From: Streptomyces sp. Ncost-T10-10d
GTDB taxonomy: Bacteria > Actinomycetota > Actinomycetes > Streptomycetales > Streptomycetaceae
Direction: 5' to 3'
Assembly: GCF_900091955.1 (NCBI RefSeq)
Contig: NZ_FMDF01000138.1
Span: 1-64,000 of the forward strand
DNA: 64,000 nucleotides
Shown here: piece after piece, positions 38,385 through 48,680 of the stretch
How the letters are laid out: the number at the start of each line of letters is the position of its first letter
Position numbering within the stretch: position 1 is the first letter of the stretch
The notes under the pieces: generated by a model
Database searches by the model: none
What the model was told of the DNA's origin: nothing
The model's input: only the letters and a program-made list of their open reading frames with translations
Program-made: the position numbers and the translations under genes

Positions 38385-40327
38385 GGCGCGCCCCCCTCCT
38401 CCAGCGTCCGCAGCGCCCGCGAGACATCGAACGGCAGGATCGTCACCGCCACATGCGGCAGCTGCGCCAGCGTCTTCGCCATCTGCTCACCCGTGCCCCG
38501 GTGCAGCATCTTCCCGAGCACGTTCCTGTACGTCCGCCGGGGCACCAGCACCGTCAGCCAGGTGTTCCCGTCCTCCGTGGTCCGGGATGCGAGCTCTTTC
38601 ATCGCATGGCGCAGCCTCCTGTCCGGGCACTGCACCAGCTCCAGGGACACGGATGTGGCGGCCGTCGCCTCCCACCGGGCTGCCAGCCGCCGGCCGTACG
38701 CCTCGTCGATCGCGAAGTGCACCGCCCGGATCTCGTCCGGGCGCAGCTCATGGGCGTACCGCAGGGCCTTCAGTGTCGCCAGGTCGAGCGTCTCGACGAG
38801 GACGAAGACCAGGTGGCGGCGGAACCGTGCCCGGTCGGCGCCCGGGGCCTGGATGCTCTGCAGCACGGCGGCCTCGCGCCGGTACTCGCGGTTGATCCGC
38901 ATCAGCGCCCACACCCCGAGCGGGAAGACCACCACGACCAGCCAGGCACCCTCCGTGAACTTGGTGACGGCGAAGATCAGCACCACGGCGGCGGAGATGC
39001 CCGCGGCGGTCCCATTGACCGCGATCTTGAGCCGGCGGTACGGCTCGCGACGCCGCAGGTGGTACGCGGTGAGGCCGGCCCCGGCCATGGTGAAGGCGGT
39101 GAACACGCCGATCGCGTACAGCGCCACCAGCTTGTCCACGCTGGCGCCGGTCACCAGCAGCAGCGCCAGGGAGACGACGGCCAGCGAGATGATGCCGTTG
39201 GAGAACGCCAGCCGGTGCCCGCGCCGGGTCAGCACCCGCGGCAGGAACCGGTCCTTGGCGACGAAACTCGCCAGGTACGGAAAGCCGGTGAACGGGGTGT
39301 TGGCGCCGGTGTAGAGGACCAGCGCGGTCGCCAGTTGCACGAAGACCAGCCCGGCCGTACCGAGCGGCCCGCCGCCGAACGCGAGATGGGCCTCCTGCGC
39401 GATGACGGTGGGTGTGCCGTCGGTGTACGGGACGGCATGGGTGAAGTGCGCCAGCGTGGAGACGCCGAGCACGAGAATGCCGAGCACCGTGCTCATGACG
39501 ATGAGGGTGCGGCGGGCGTTGCGGCCCTGGGGTTCACGGAACGTGGAGATGCCGTTGGAGATCGCTTCGAGCCCGGTGAGGGACGAGCCGCCGTTGGCGA
39601 ACGAGCGCAGCACGATGAAGAGCGAGGCGCCGTAGAGCCAGCCGTTGCCCGGGGTGCCGACCGGCACGACCCCGGCGGCGTGCAGATCGGCGCGCGGCAG
39701 CTCGCCCGTGAGCCCGCGCACCGCCGCGACGAGAAGCACGAGGCCGACGGCGGCCATGAAGAGATAGGCGGGCAGCGCGAAGGCCCGGCCCGCCTCGCGG
39801 ACCCCGCGCAGATTTCCGTATGCGAGCAGCACGATGACGGCGACGGAGACCGGGAGCTGGAGATGGTCGAGCCCGGTGAAGTTGCCGCCGACCAGATGGG
39901 CGAGCGAGATCAGGGCGTTGGTGCCGGCCGAGACCTGCACGGCGACGGTGACGATGTAGTCGACGAGCAGTGCCACGGCGGCGATCTGCGCGATGTTGGG
40001 CCCGAAGTTCTCCCGGGCGACGACATACGACCCGCCCGCCCGGGTGTAGATCATCACGACATCGCTGTAGCAGAGCGTGAGAAGCAGCAGTACGAGCAGG
40101 ATCGCGCCGGTCACCGGCATGAGCAGGGTGAACGCGGCGGCGCCGACGACGGGTACGAGGACCCGGAGCATCTCCTCGGAGCCGTACGCGGACGAACTGA
40201 TGCAGTCGGAGGCGAGCACCCCGAGCGCCGTCCGGTTGTTCAGCTTCTCCTCGCTGATGCGCTCGGTGGTGAGCGCTCTGCCGAGCAGACGCCGCTTGAT
40301 GCGGTACGCGGGGCGGTCCAGGGCCAT
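38372..40327 (-). CDS. KimA-like APC-superfamily transporter with C-terminal cytoplasmic domain
   Basis: A 651-residue transporter with about 12 helices in the first 460 residues and a soluble C-terminal domain of some 180 residues. The N-terminal LGVLASDCISSSAYGSEEMLRVLVP and VMIYTRAGGSYVVARENFGPNIAQIAAVALLVDYIVTVAVQVSAGT stretches match the APC subgroup that includes the potassium importer KimA. The C-terminal domain (HLVFVLVETLDLATLKALRYAHELRPDEIRAVHFAIDE) looks like a universal-stress-protein fold, as in KimA. The start is uncertain: ATG at 40327 is chosen, but no good ribosome site is seen. K+ uptake is inference from family. Confidence 0.83.
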   Translation of the reverse strand: MALDRPAYRIKRRLLGRALTTERISEEKLNNRTALGVLASDCISSSAYGSEEMLRVLVPVVGAAAFTLLMPVTGAILLVLLLLTLCYSDVVMIYTRAGGSYVVARENFGPNIAQIAAVALLVDYIVTVAVQVSAGTNALISLAHLVGGNFTGLDHLQLPVSVAVIVLLAYGNLRGVREAGRAFALPAYLFMAAVGLVLLVAAVRGLTGELPRADLHAAGVVPVGTPGNGWLYGASLFIVLRSFANGGSSLTGLEAISNGISTFREPQGRNARRTLIVMSTVLGILVLGVSTLAHFTHAVPYTDGTPTVIAQEAHLAFGGGPLGTAGLVFVQLATALVLYTGANTPFTGFPYLASFVAKDRFLPRVLTRRGHRLAFSNGIISLAVVSLALLLVTGASVDKLVALYAIGVFTAFTMAGAGLTAYHLRRREPYRRLKIAVNGTAAGISAAVVLIFAVTKFTEGAWLVVVVFPLGVWALMRINREYRREAAVLQSIQAPGADRARFRRHLVFVLVETLDLATLKALRYAHELRPDEIRAVHFAIDEAYGRRLAARWEATAATSVSLELVQCPDRRLRHAMKELASRTTEDGNTWLTVLVPRRTYRNVLGKMLHRGTGEQMAKTLAQLPHVAVTILPFDVSRALRTLEEGGAPQPD

Positions 40328-40370
40328 GGCCACATGGTGCGCGGTGACCGGTCGCACGACTGACCGCAAT

Positions 40371-40403
40371 CGCCGGACGGGCCGAAATTCAGCCCGTCCG
40401 GCG
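40371..40403 (-). terminator. Terminator after korB
   Basis: Perfect 12-bp arms CGCCGGACGGGC / GCCCGTCCGGCG with a 9-base loop, between the korB stop (40457) and the next minus-strand gene. The stem has the same core as the nuo terminator at 9334. Confidence 0.85.
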
Positions 40404-40456
40404 AGGGGAAGTACCCCTGAGGGGTGCCGTCGGTCGACGTACCCCTGGGGTATCGG

Positions 40457-41507
<1,051 letters not shown>

Positions 41508-41515
<8 letters not shown>

Positions 41516-43463
41516 CGATGGCCTCCTTGAGAGCCGTCGCAAGCTGCTCGGCCTTGAACGGCATACCGTTGACCTGGTTGTAACTGCGCGCGTCCACCAG
41601 GTACTTGGCCCGGATGAGCGTGGCCAGCTGGCCGAGGTTCATCTCCGGTACCACCACCTTGTCGTAACGCTTCAGCACCTCGCCGAGATTCCTCGGGAAG
41701 GGGTTGAGGTTGCGCAGATGGGCCTGGGCGATGGGCTGTCCGGCGGCGCGCAGCCGGCGGACGGCGGCGGTGATGGGGCCGTAGGTGGAACCCCAGCCGA
41801 GGACGAGTGTCCGCGCCTCGCCCGGATCGTCGACTTCGAGGTCGGGGACCTCGATGCCGTCGACCTTGGCCTGACGGGTGCGGACCATGAAGTCGTGGTT
41901 CGCGGGGTCGTACGAGATGTTGCCGCTGCCGTCCTGCTTCTCGATGCCGCCGATGCGGTGTTCGAGACCGGGGGTGCCGGGGACGGCCCACGGGCGGGCC
42001 AGGGTCTGCGGGTCGCGCTTGTACGGCCAGAAGACCTCGGTGCCGTCGGCCAGTTCATGGTTCGTACCGGTGGCGAACTGGACGCGCAGGTCGGGGAGTT
42101 CGTCGATCTCGGGGATCTTCCACGGCTCGGAGCCGTTGGCGAGATAGCCGTCCGAGAGCAGGAACACCGGAGTGCGGTACGTCAGCGCGATCCGGGCGGC
42201 GTCGAGCGCGGCGTCGAAGCAGTCCGCCGGGGTCTTCGGGGCCACGATCGGGACCGGGGCCTCGCCGTTGCGCCCGTACATCGCCTGGAGCAGGTCGGCC
42301 TGCTCGGTCTTGGTGGGCAGACCGGTGGACGGGCCGCCGCGCTGGATGTCGACGACGATCAGTGGCAGTTCGAGGGAGACGGCGAGCCCGATGGTCTCCG
42401 ACTTCAGGGCCACTCCGGGCCCGGACGTCGTCGTCACCGCGAGCGATCCGCCGAACGCGGCGCCCAGCGCGGCACCGATGCCCGCGATCTCGTCCTCGGC
42501 CTGGAAGGTGCGTACACCGAAGTTCTTGTGCTTGCTGAGCTCGTGCAGGATGTCGGAGGCCGGGGTGATCGGGTACGAGCCCAGGTAGAGTGGCAGATCC
42601 GCCTGCCGACCTGCGGCGATCAGCCCGTAGGACAGCGCCAGGTTCCCGGAGATGTTGCGGTACGTACCCGGCGGGAAGGCCTGCGAGGCGGGTGCCACCT
42701 CGTAGCTGACCGCGAAGTCCTCCGTCGTCTCCCCGAAATTCCACCCGGCGCGGAACGCCGTCACGTTCGCCTCGGCGATCTGCGGCTTCTTCGCGAACTT
42801 GGCGCGAAGGAACGCCTCGGTTCCCTCGGTCGGCCGGTGGTACATCCAGGAGAGCAGCCCGAGCGCGAACATGTTCTTCGAGCGCTCGGCCTCCTTGCGG
42901 GAGAGCCCGAACTCCTTCAGCGCCTCGATCGTGAGGGTGGTCAGCGGCACCGGGTGGACGTTGTACGCGTCCAGCGAGCCGTCCTCCAGGGGACTGGTCT
43001 CGTAGCCGACCTTCGCCATCGGGCGCTTGGTGAACTCATCGGTGTTGACGATGATTTCGGCGCCGCGCGGCACATCGCCGATGTTGGCCTTGAGGGCGGC
43101 CGGGTTCATCGCGACCAGGACGTTGGGCGCGTCGCCCGGCGTCAGGATGTCGTGGTCGGCGAAATGCAGCTGGAACGACGAAACCCCCGGCAGGGTGCCT
43201 GCGGGGGCGCGGATCTCGGCGGGGAAGTTCGGCAGCGTGGAGAGATCGTTCCCGAAGGACGCGGTCTCCGAGGTGAACCGGTCACCGGTGAGCTGCATAC
43301 CGTCTCCGGAGTCACCCGCGAAGCGGATGATCACCCGGTCCAGGCGGCGGATCTCCTTCTCGCCGGCGCCCGCGTGATCGGGATGGGAGGCACGCGGCCC
43401 CCCGACGAGCGCCTCGCTGGCCTCATCGGCCTGTTCGGCTGTGCTACTGACCTGGCTGGTCAC
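41508..43463 (-). CDS. korA: 2-oxoglutarate:ferredoxin oxidoreductase, alpha subunit (fused gamma-alpha)
   Basis: A 651-residue fused subunit. Residues from about 40 to 230 form the gamma domain (RVIIRFAGDSGDGMQLTGDRFTSETAS, then APNVLVAMNPAALKANIGDVPRGAEIIVNTDEF). The rest is the alpha pyrimidine-type domain (GNLALSYGLIAAGRQADLPLYLGSYPITPASDILHELSKHKNFGVRTFQAEDEIAGIGAALGAAFGG) and the C-terminal transketolase-like part ending in VVVPEMNLGQLATLIRAKYL. The first 40 residues are polar and variable. GTG at 43463 has GGGAGG 9 bases upstream. It is co-transcribed with korB. Confidence 0.95.
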
Positions 43464-43768
43464 TGAACTGGACCTCCCTCGGGGCGGCGGCTCGGGACCG
43501 GCCGGCCCGCCGACGGTCCCAAGGCCCACCCTACGTCGGTAAGGGTCGCCTTCCCTGGACCGATCATATGGTGGACGTCGTTTTGAGACGCGATTTGATG
43601 CCGCTTTGTCATGTTTCGCAAGCCCCTCAGCCGTTCGGTGAAGACGCTGTGCACTCATTCTTTGGGTCTAGGACCCCGATCGGCCCTCGTTCGGGGCGCG
43701 GGTCACCGCGACGGCCGCATCCGGCCCCGCAGTGACCTCCACCCGGCATCTGACAGGGTGTCAGCTCG
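43464..43768. other. Intergenic region upstream of korA
   Basis: About 305 bases between korA and the response regulator, both on the minus strand. It contains a lower-GC block (43560-43670) with the candidate korA promoter; I see no gene in it. Confidence 0.55.
43593..43621 (-). promoter_or_regulatory. Candidate korAB promoter
   Basis: On the minus strand TTGCGA (43621-43616) and TCAAAT (43598-43593) are separated by 17 bases, in the AT-richer part of the gap and about 130 bases before the korA GTG. Confidence 0.45.
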
Positions 43769-44443
43769 TCAGGAGTTCAGATAGGTGAGCACCGCCAGTA
43801 CCCGGCGGTGATCCCCGTCACTGGGGGACAGGCCCAGTTTCAGGAAGATATTGCTGACGTGCTTCTCCACGGCCCCGTCGCTCACCACCAGCTGCCTGGC
43901 CACCGCGGAGTTCGTCCGGCCCTCCGCCATCAGGCCGAGCACCTCGCGCTCGCGCGGCGTCAGCCCGGCCAGGACGTCCTGTTTACGGCTTCGCCCCAGC
44001 AGCTGCGCCACGACTTCCGGGTCCAGTGCCGTCCCGCCCTGCGCCACCCTGACCACCGCGTCCACGAACTCCCGGACCTCGGCGACCCGGTCCTTCAGCA
44101 GGTACCCCACACCTCGGCTGGATCCGGCCAGCAGCTCGGTCGCGTACTGCTCCTCGACGTACTGCGAAAGGACCAGTACCCCGATTCCGGGATAGTCCTT
44201 GCGCAGCCGCACCGCCGCCCGCACGCCCTCGTCGGTGTGGGTGGGCGGCATCCGCACATCGGCGACCACCACATCGGGCAGCGCATCCTGTCCGGCGAGA
44301 TCATGCACCGTCTTGATCAGCGCCTCGGCATCCCCCACCCCGGCGACGACGTCATGCCCGAGATCGGTCAGCAGCCGGGTGAGCCCCTCCCGAAGCAGTA
44401 CCGAATCCTCGGCGATGACTACTCGCACCCTGTCCTCCACCAT
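43769..44443 (-). CDS. NarL/LuxR-family response regulator
   Basis: A 224-residue two-component response regulator. The receiver domain has the acidic pair in VVIAEDS, the phosphoacceptor aspartate at about 62 ([10 protein letters not shown]) and GYLLKDRV. The C-terminal LuxR-type domain is [46 protein letters not shown] at 44443 is likely, with GGGGGA 9 bases upstream; GTG three bases later is possible. Its probable partners are the two kinases encoded just upstream. Confidence 0.93.
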   Translation of the reverse strand: MVEDRVRVVIAEDSVLLREGLTRLLTDLGHDVVAGVGDAEALIKTVHDLAGQDALPDVVVADVRMPPTHTDEGVRAAVRLRKDYPGIGVLVLSQYVEEQYATELLAGSSRGVGYLLKDRVAEVREFVDAVVRVAQGGTALDPEVVAQLLGRSRKQDVLAGLTPREREVLGLMAEGRTNSAVARQLVVSDGAVEKHVSNIFLKLGLSPSDGDHRRVLAVLTYLNS

Positions 44444-44514
44444 GACGCTGTATCCCCCACTGCTCGCTGGTCCCGTTTGTATGACGTCCAGCATCCCAGT
44501 ATCGGCAGTGCCGT

Positions 44515-44566
44515 GTCCCCGGCCGCCGGACCGGCTCGAGATCAAGCCGGTCCGGCGGTCGGGGAC
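44515..44566 (-). terminator. Large hairpin between histidine kinase 1 and the response regulator
   Basis: A 22-bp stem (44515-44536 against 44545-44566) with a single G/T mismatch and an 8-base loop. It starts 60 bases after the stop of kinase 1 on the minus strand and lies 72 bases before the regulator start, so it should reduce or block read-through from the kinase genes. Confidence 0.8.
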
Positions 44567-44625
44567 GAGGGGGGGAGCAGTGAGGGTGGGGGCTTCCTGT
44601 CACGGCTCCGTTCGTGCGGGTGTGT

Positions 44626-45981
44626 TCAGCCGCGCCACGGCAGCTCGGCCGTGATCCGGGTCGGGCCGCCCTGCGGGGAATCCACGACGAGTACGCCGTC
44701 CACCGCGTCCAGCCGCTCGGTCAGCCCGGCCAGCCCGCTGCCCGAGGACACATCGGCGCCGCCGCGCCCGTCGTCCGTGACCTGGAGCATCAGCCGGTCC
44801 GCCGACCGCCACACATCGACCGACGCACGGGTCGCGCGTGCATGCTTGCTCACGTTCTGCAACAGCTCCGAGACCGTGAAGTAGGCGATTCCCTCGATGG
44901 CCTGGGCCGGCCTGGACGCCAGGTCCACTTCGACCGTCACGGGGACGGTGCAGCGGGAGGCGATGGCGGAGAGTGCGGCGTCGAGGCCTCGGTCGGTGAG
45001 GACGGCGGGGTGGATGCCGCGGGCGAGGTCGCGGAGTTCCTGGAGGGCGACCTTGACCTCTCCGTGGGCCTCGTCGACCATGCGGGCGGCGGCCTCGGGG
45101 TCGTCGGTCAGCTTCTCCTTCGCCAGGCCGAGATCCATGGCGAGGGCGACGAGCCGGGCCTGTGCGCCGTCGTGCAGGTCGCGTTCGATGCGGCGCAGGT
45201 CGGCGGCGGCCGTGTCGACGACCACCCCGCGGTCCGACTCCAGTTCGGAGACGCGCGTCGCCAGCCGGGACGGCCCGAGGAGCCCCGCCACCATCACCCG
45301 GTCCACGCCCGCCAGACCACGGATGATCCACGGTGTGACGAGGACGAGTATCAGGCCGCACACGCTGGTCGCAGCCAGCTCGAAGGGGGAGTCGAGATAG
45401 ACGTGGTGGCCGTCGTCCCCGTACAGCTGGATGCCGCCGGTCCCCACGGACGCCGGGAAGACCCACTGCCACAGCGGGTAGGTGAGGGTGGCCCACCCGC
45501 ACGACCAGAGCGTCAGCGAAAGGGTGAAGGCGAAGATCGCCCACGGGAGGTGCAGCAGCGCGTAGAGCAGATGCCGCCAGGACGCCCCGCTCTTGAGGAC
45601 CGCGCCCACCCAGGACAGCAGGCCGCCGGTCCTGCCGTGCACCGGTGCCGGGTCCGCCACGTCCAGCTTCAGCAGCCCGCGCGCCCGGGCGCGCTCCATG
45701 GCGCCGAAACCGCGGCACATGGCCAGCGCGCCGGCCAGGATCGGAACCCCGAGGAAGGTGATCAGCATGCCGATGCCCAGCGTCGTCAGGGTGATCGAGA
45801 GGCTGAACAGGACCACGCTGATGGGCAGGCTCAGCAGCAGATAGCCGAACTCGCGCCAGGTCCTGCCCTCGAAAGGCGCGCGCAGCGCGGCCGGGAAGAA
45901 GTGCTTCACCGGGGGAGGGTCCCCGAAACCGGCTCCGGACCGCTGGTGGTCCCGAGTGTCCGGTCCATATGCCGTGGCCAT
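44626..45981 (-). CDS. Sensor histidine kinase (copy 1)
   Basis: A 451-residue NarL-type kinase. The N-terminal sensor part has four hydrophobic helices (about residues 45-95 and 130-235) of the putative-sensor type. The phosphoacceptor region is DLRRIERDLHDGAQARLVALAMDLG (histidine in LHDG). The ATPase domain has VSELLQNVSKHARATRASVDVW, QVTDDGRGGADVSSGSGLAGLTERL. A 310-bp stretch (44933-45242), covering the histidine box and following helices, is identical at the DNA level to the next kinase. ATG at 45981 is a plausible but not certain start. Confidence 0.9.
   Translation of the reverse strand: MATAYGPDTRDHQRSGAGFGDPPPVKHFFPAALRAPFEGRTWREFGYLLLSLPISVVLFSLSITLTTLGIGMLITFLGVPILAGALAMCRGFGAMERARARGLLKLDVADPAPVHGRTGGLLSWVGAVLKSGASWRHLLYALLHLPWAIFAFTLSLTLWSCGWATLTYPLWQWVFPASVGTGGIQLYGDDGHHVYLDSPFELAATSVCGLILVLVTPWIIRGLAGVDRVMVAGLLGPSRLATRVSELESDRGVVVDTAAADLRRIERDLHDGAQARLVALAMDLGLAKEKLTDDPEAAARMVDEAHGEVKVALQELRDLARGIHPAVLTDRGLDAALSAIASRCTVPVTVEVDLASRPAQAIEGIAYFTVSELLQNVSKHARATRASVDVWRSADRLMLQVTDDGRGGADVSSGSGLAGLTERLDAVDGVLVVDSPQGGPTRITAELPWRG
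44933..45242. repeat. 310-bp identical segment, copy 1 (in kinase 1)
   Basis: Base-for-base identical to 46557-46866 over the whole 310 bp in direct orientation, 1624 bp apart, as far as I can compare by eye. The identity includes third codon positions. A further 56-bp identical block lies nearby (around 44843-44899 and the matching part of kinase 2). Outside these blocks the two genes differ clearly. Confidence 0.93.
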
Positions 45982-46207
45982 GGGTGCAGTCCGTTTCTTC
46001 TCATGGAGCCGGTTTCTCCGGTGGTTTCGGGGTTCCGGCCGGTACATCAAGGGTGCTGGGTCGCGGGTCGGCGGACCATGAGGGCGGTATCCCTCTTCGA
46101 CCGGGGGTTTTCCCCACCTTGCCAGGGGGCTCAGGGGGCTGGGCCCGGCGGGCCGGTCCTCTGGGGCGCTGGGCCCAGGTGTGCTGGGCCTTTGGGGTCC
46201 TGGGCCT
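45982..46207. other. Spacer between the two kinase genes with GGGCC-rich repeats
   Basis: About 225 non-coding bases. The part from 46130 to 46205 contains several copies of CTGGGCC/GGGGCGCTGGGCC-type words, with GGGCCC palindromes, which could fold into several alternative stems; I cannot define one terminator. No gene with normal codon bias is seen. Confidence 0.5.
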
Positions 46208-47413
46208 CTAGGGACGCTTGGCCGCCCCGGTACGGTTCGGCTCCCTCTCCCGGTCCCGCCAGGGCAGTTCCGCGGTGACCGTCGTAGGACCGCCGACCGG
46301 CGAGTCGAGGACGAACAGCCCATCCACGGCGCCCAGCCGTTCGGCCAGCCCGGCCATGCCCGTACCGCCGTCCATCCGGGCCCCGCCCTGTCCGTCGTCG
46401 GTGACCTGGATCAGCAGCCGGTCCGCCGACCGCCACACCTCGACGGACGCCGAACGTGCCGCACTGTGCTTGCTCACGTTCTGCAACAGCTCCGAGACCG
46501 TGAAGTAGGCGATTCCCTCGATCGCCTCCGCGGGACGCGCAGGCAGATCCACCCCCACCGTCACGGGGACGGTGCAGCGGGAGGCGATGGCGGAGAGTGC
46601 GGCGTCGAGGCCTCGGTCGGTGAGGACGGCGGGGTGGATGCCGCGGGCGAGGTCGCGGAGTTCCTGGAGGGCGACCTTGACCTCTCCGTGGGCCTCGTCG
46701 ACCATGCGGGCGGCGGCCTCGGGGTCGTCGGTCAGCTTCTCCTTCGCCAGGCCGAGATCCATGGCGAGGGCGACGAGCCGGGCCTGTGCGCCGTCGTGCA
46801 GGTCGCGTTCGATGCGGCGCAGGTCGGCGGCGGCCGTGTCGACGACCACCCCGCGGTCCGACTCCAACTCGGCGATCCTGCGCTCCAGCTCGTCGGACGG
46901 CGAGAGCAGCCCGCGCACCATCGCCCGGTCGGCGTGGGTGAGAAGCCGCGCGATATAAGGGAGCACCGGCCACAGCACGATGAGGCTCACGAGCGTCACG
47001 GCGAAGGTGAGTACGCCCCAGGGCAGGCGTACGAAGGAGTACAGCACCGCCCGCCAGCCCACCGGGTCCGCGAGGCTCGACCACAGCCAGGGGAAGAACC
47101 CCTGTTCCCGGCGGGACAGAACCATGGGGCTCGGTTCGTCGATCCGCACCCCGAGCATCGCCCGCGCCCGGCCCCGCTCGGCCCTCCCGATCAGCCGCGC
47201 CCCGTGCAGTCCGGCGGCGAGCAGAGGCAGACCGATCACCGTGACCGCAAGCCCCACGCCGATGCCGATCATGAACACTGTGCAAACAAACCCGGCGATG
47301 GTCATGGGGAGATTGGCCAGGAGATGGGCGATCTCCTTCCACGTCCACCGATCGAGGGCGAAGCGGGCGGGCGGTGGCCGGTCGTTGTCGGGCACCAGTG
47401 GGCTCATGGTCAT
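46208..47413 (-). CDS. Sensor histidine kinase (copy 2)
   Basis: A 401-residue paralogue of kinase 1. The N-terminal sensor half has four helices but differs from copy 1 in sequence. The kinase core contains the same DLRRIERDLHDGAQARLVALAMDLG box. The ATPase end has SELLQNVSKHSAARSASVEVWRSADRLLIQVTDDGQGGARMDGGTGMAGLAERL. Both kinases are on the same strand as the single response regulator, so the two may feed different signals into it. It is divergent from the second nuo cluster. Confidence 0.9.
   Translation of the reverse strand: MTMSPLVPDNDRPPPARFALDRWTWKEIAHLLANLPMTIAGFVCTVFMIGIGVGLAVTVIGLPLLAAGLHGARLIGRAERGRARAMLGVRIDEPSPMVLSRREQGFFPWLWSSLADPVGWRAVLYSFVRLPWGVLTFAVTLVSLIVLWPVLPYIARLLTHADRAMVRGLLSPSDELERRIAELESDRGVVVDTAAADLRRIERDLHDGAQARLVALAMDLGLAKEKLTDDPEAAARMVDEAHGEVKVALQELRDLARGIHPAVLTDRGLDAALSAIASRCTVPVTVGVDLPARPAEAIEGIAYFTVSELLQNVSKHSAARSASVEVWRSADRLLIQVTDDGQGGARMDGGTGMAGLAERLGAVDGLFVLDSPVGGPTTVTAELPWRDREREPNRTGAAKRP
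46557..46866. repeat. 310-bp identical segment, copy 2 (in kinase 2)
   Basis: Partner of 44933-45242 in direct orientation; ends where the two sequences change from CTCCAACTC to CTCCAGTTC. See copy 1. Confidence 0.93.
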
Positions 47414-47528
47414 ACGCCCCAGCCTGCCGGGCGGGGCCTGCGCACGCCATGGGGCTCGTGGGTGGGGTGAAGTAGGGATAACCCCACCCGTTGTCCGATG
47501 CGACTGCTTACCCTCTCTTTAACAGGGC

Positions 47529-47534
47529 CTAGAC
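47529..47534 (+). promoter_or_regulatory. Possible -10 element of the second nuo operon
   Basis: TAGACT with a weak CTTACC 17 bases upstream, about 50 bases before the nuoA2 start, in the divergent gap between kinase 2 and nuoA2. The -35 is poor. Confidence 0.3.
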
Positions 47535-47583
47535 TCCCGTGCGTACAGATCGTCGAACAGGTTTGAGGGAGCGAGGGACGGAC

Positions 47584-47985
47584 GTGGCGGACCTGCCGGA
47601 ATCGACCGTTCTCGCGTCGGACTACTTCCACAGCTATTCAGTGGTCGGACTGCTCGCTGTGATCGGCGTGCTGTTCGTCGCCGTCGCCTTCGGCGCCGGC
47701 CGACTGCTGCGACCCGTGGTTCCCACGCCGGAAAAGCTCCTGACGTACGAGTGCGGCGTGGACCCGGTGGGTGAAGGATGGGCACATACCCAGGTCCGTT
47801 ATTACGTGTATGCCTTCCTGTACGTGATCTTCGCCGTCGACTCGATCTTCCTGTTTCCGTGGGCGACCGTATTCGCCGCACCGGGATATGGGGCGACGAC
47901 TCTGGCGGAAATGTTCATCTTCCTCGGTTTCCTGGCCGTAGGACTGCTCTACGCATGGAAGAAGGGCGTCCTCGAATGGACGTGA
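47584..47985 (+). CDS. nuoA2: Complex I-like subunit A, second cluster
   Basis: A 133-residue, three-helix membrane protein of the NuoA family: helix 1 ([20 protein letters not shown]), the loop [20 protein letters not shown] with the conserved E-C-G, then [24 protein letters not shown] and [25 protein letters not shown]. The loop has the cysteine exposed in the deactive enzyme of other species. GTG at 47584 has AGGGACGG just upstream; an upstream in-frame GTG at 47539 would add 15 polar residues. The nuoB2 gene begins 10 bases before its end. Confidence 0.93.
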   Translation: MADLPESTVLASDYFHSYSVVGLLAVIGVLFVAVAFGAGRLLRPVVPTPEKLLTYECGVDPVGEGWAHTQVRYYVYAFLYVIFAVDSIFLFPWATVFAAPGYGATTLAEMFIFLGFLAVGLLYAWKKGVLEWT

Positions 47986-48680
47986 CGAGCCCGCCGCCCC
48001 CCGAGCATCGGCCCGCAGCGCAATCGGGACCGGAGCCGACGCCCGGGGCGGAGTCCGGACCGCAGCCCGGCCCGGGGTCCGAACCGCAGCCCGTTCCGAC
48101 GTTCCTGCCGGAGCCCAAGCGGCTCGGTGTCCTGTCGCGCCTGGCTCCCGAGCCGATGAAGGTGATCCTGAACTGGGGCCGCCGCTACAGCCTCTGGGTC
48201 TTCAACTTCGGACTCGCCTGCTGCGCGATCGAATTCATCGCCGCCTCCATGGCCCGGCACGACTTCATCCGGCTCGGCGTGATCCCGTTCGCCCCCGGCC
48301 CGCGGCAGGCCGACCTCATGATCGTTTCCGGTACGGTGACGGACAAGATGGCTCCGGCCGTGAAGCGGCTGTACGAGCAGATGCCCGAGCCCAAGTACGT
48401 CATCTCCTTCGGCGCCTGCTCCAACTGCGGCGGCCCGTACTGGGACTCGTACTCCGTGACGAAGGGCGTCGACCAGATCATTCCGGTCGATGTCTATGTC
48501 CCCGGCTGCCCGCCCCGGCCCGAGGCGCTCCTCCAGGGCATCCTCAAGCTGCAGGAGAAGATCGCCCGCGAGTCGCTGGGTGAGCGGTACGCGACGGGCG
48601 GCGGCAGCCGTCCCTCCACCGCCGCACTGCGCAGCGGCCTGGTCGCCGCCCCGCCGACACCGGGGGAGGGGCAGAAGTGA
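47976..48680 (+). CDS. nuoB2: Complex I-like subunit B (cluster N2), second cluster
   Basis: A 234-residue NuoB. The ligands of the terminal [4Fe-4S] cluster N2 are all there: the tandem cysteines 82-83 (LACCAIEF), cysteine 148 (GACSNCGG) and cysteine 178 ([11 protein letters not shown]). It differs from standard NuoB in a proline-rich N-terminal extension of about 50 residues. Intact cluster ligands imply a working electron-transfer subunit, although no NuoD partner is encoded in this cluster. It overlaps nuoA2 by 10 bases and nuoC2 by 4. Confidence 0.93.
   Translation: MDVTSPPPPEHRPAAQSGPEPTPGAESGPQPGPGSEPQPVPTFLPEPKRLGVLSRLAPEPMKVILNWGRRYSLWVFNFGLACCAIEFIAASMARHDFIRLGVIPFAPGPRQADLMIVSGTVTDKMAPAVKRLYEQMPEPKYVISFGACSNCGGPYWDSYSVTKGVDQIIPVDVYVPGCPPRPEALLQGILKLQEKIARESLGERYATGGGSRPSTAALRSGLVAAPPTPGEGQK

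Noticed and set aside
45982-46207. Short reading frames in the GGGCC-rich spacer between the kinases
   Set aside because: They arise from repeated CTGGGCC words and have no start with a ribosome site or coherent codon bias.
44626-47413. Treating the two kinases as a recent tandem gene duplication
   Set aside because: The sensor halves and 3' ends are clearly diverged; only a bounded 310-bp segment (plus a short block) is identical, which fits conversion better.
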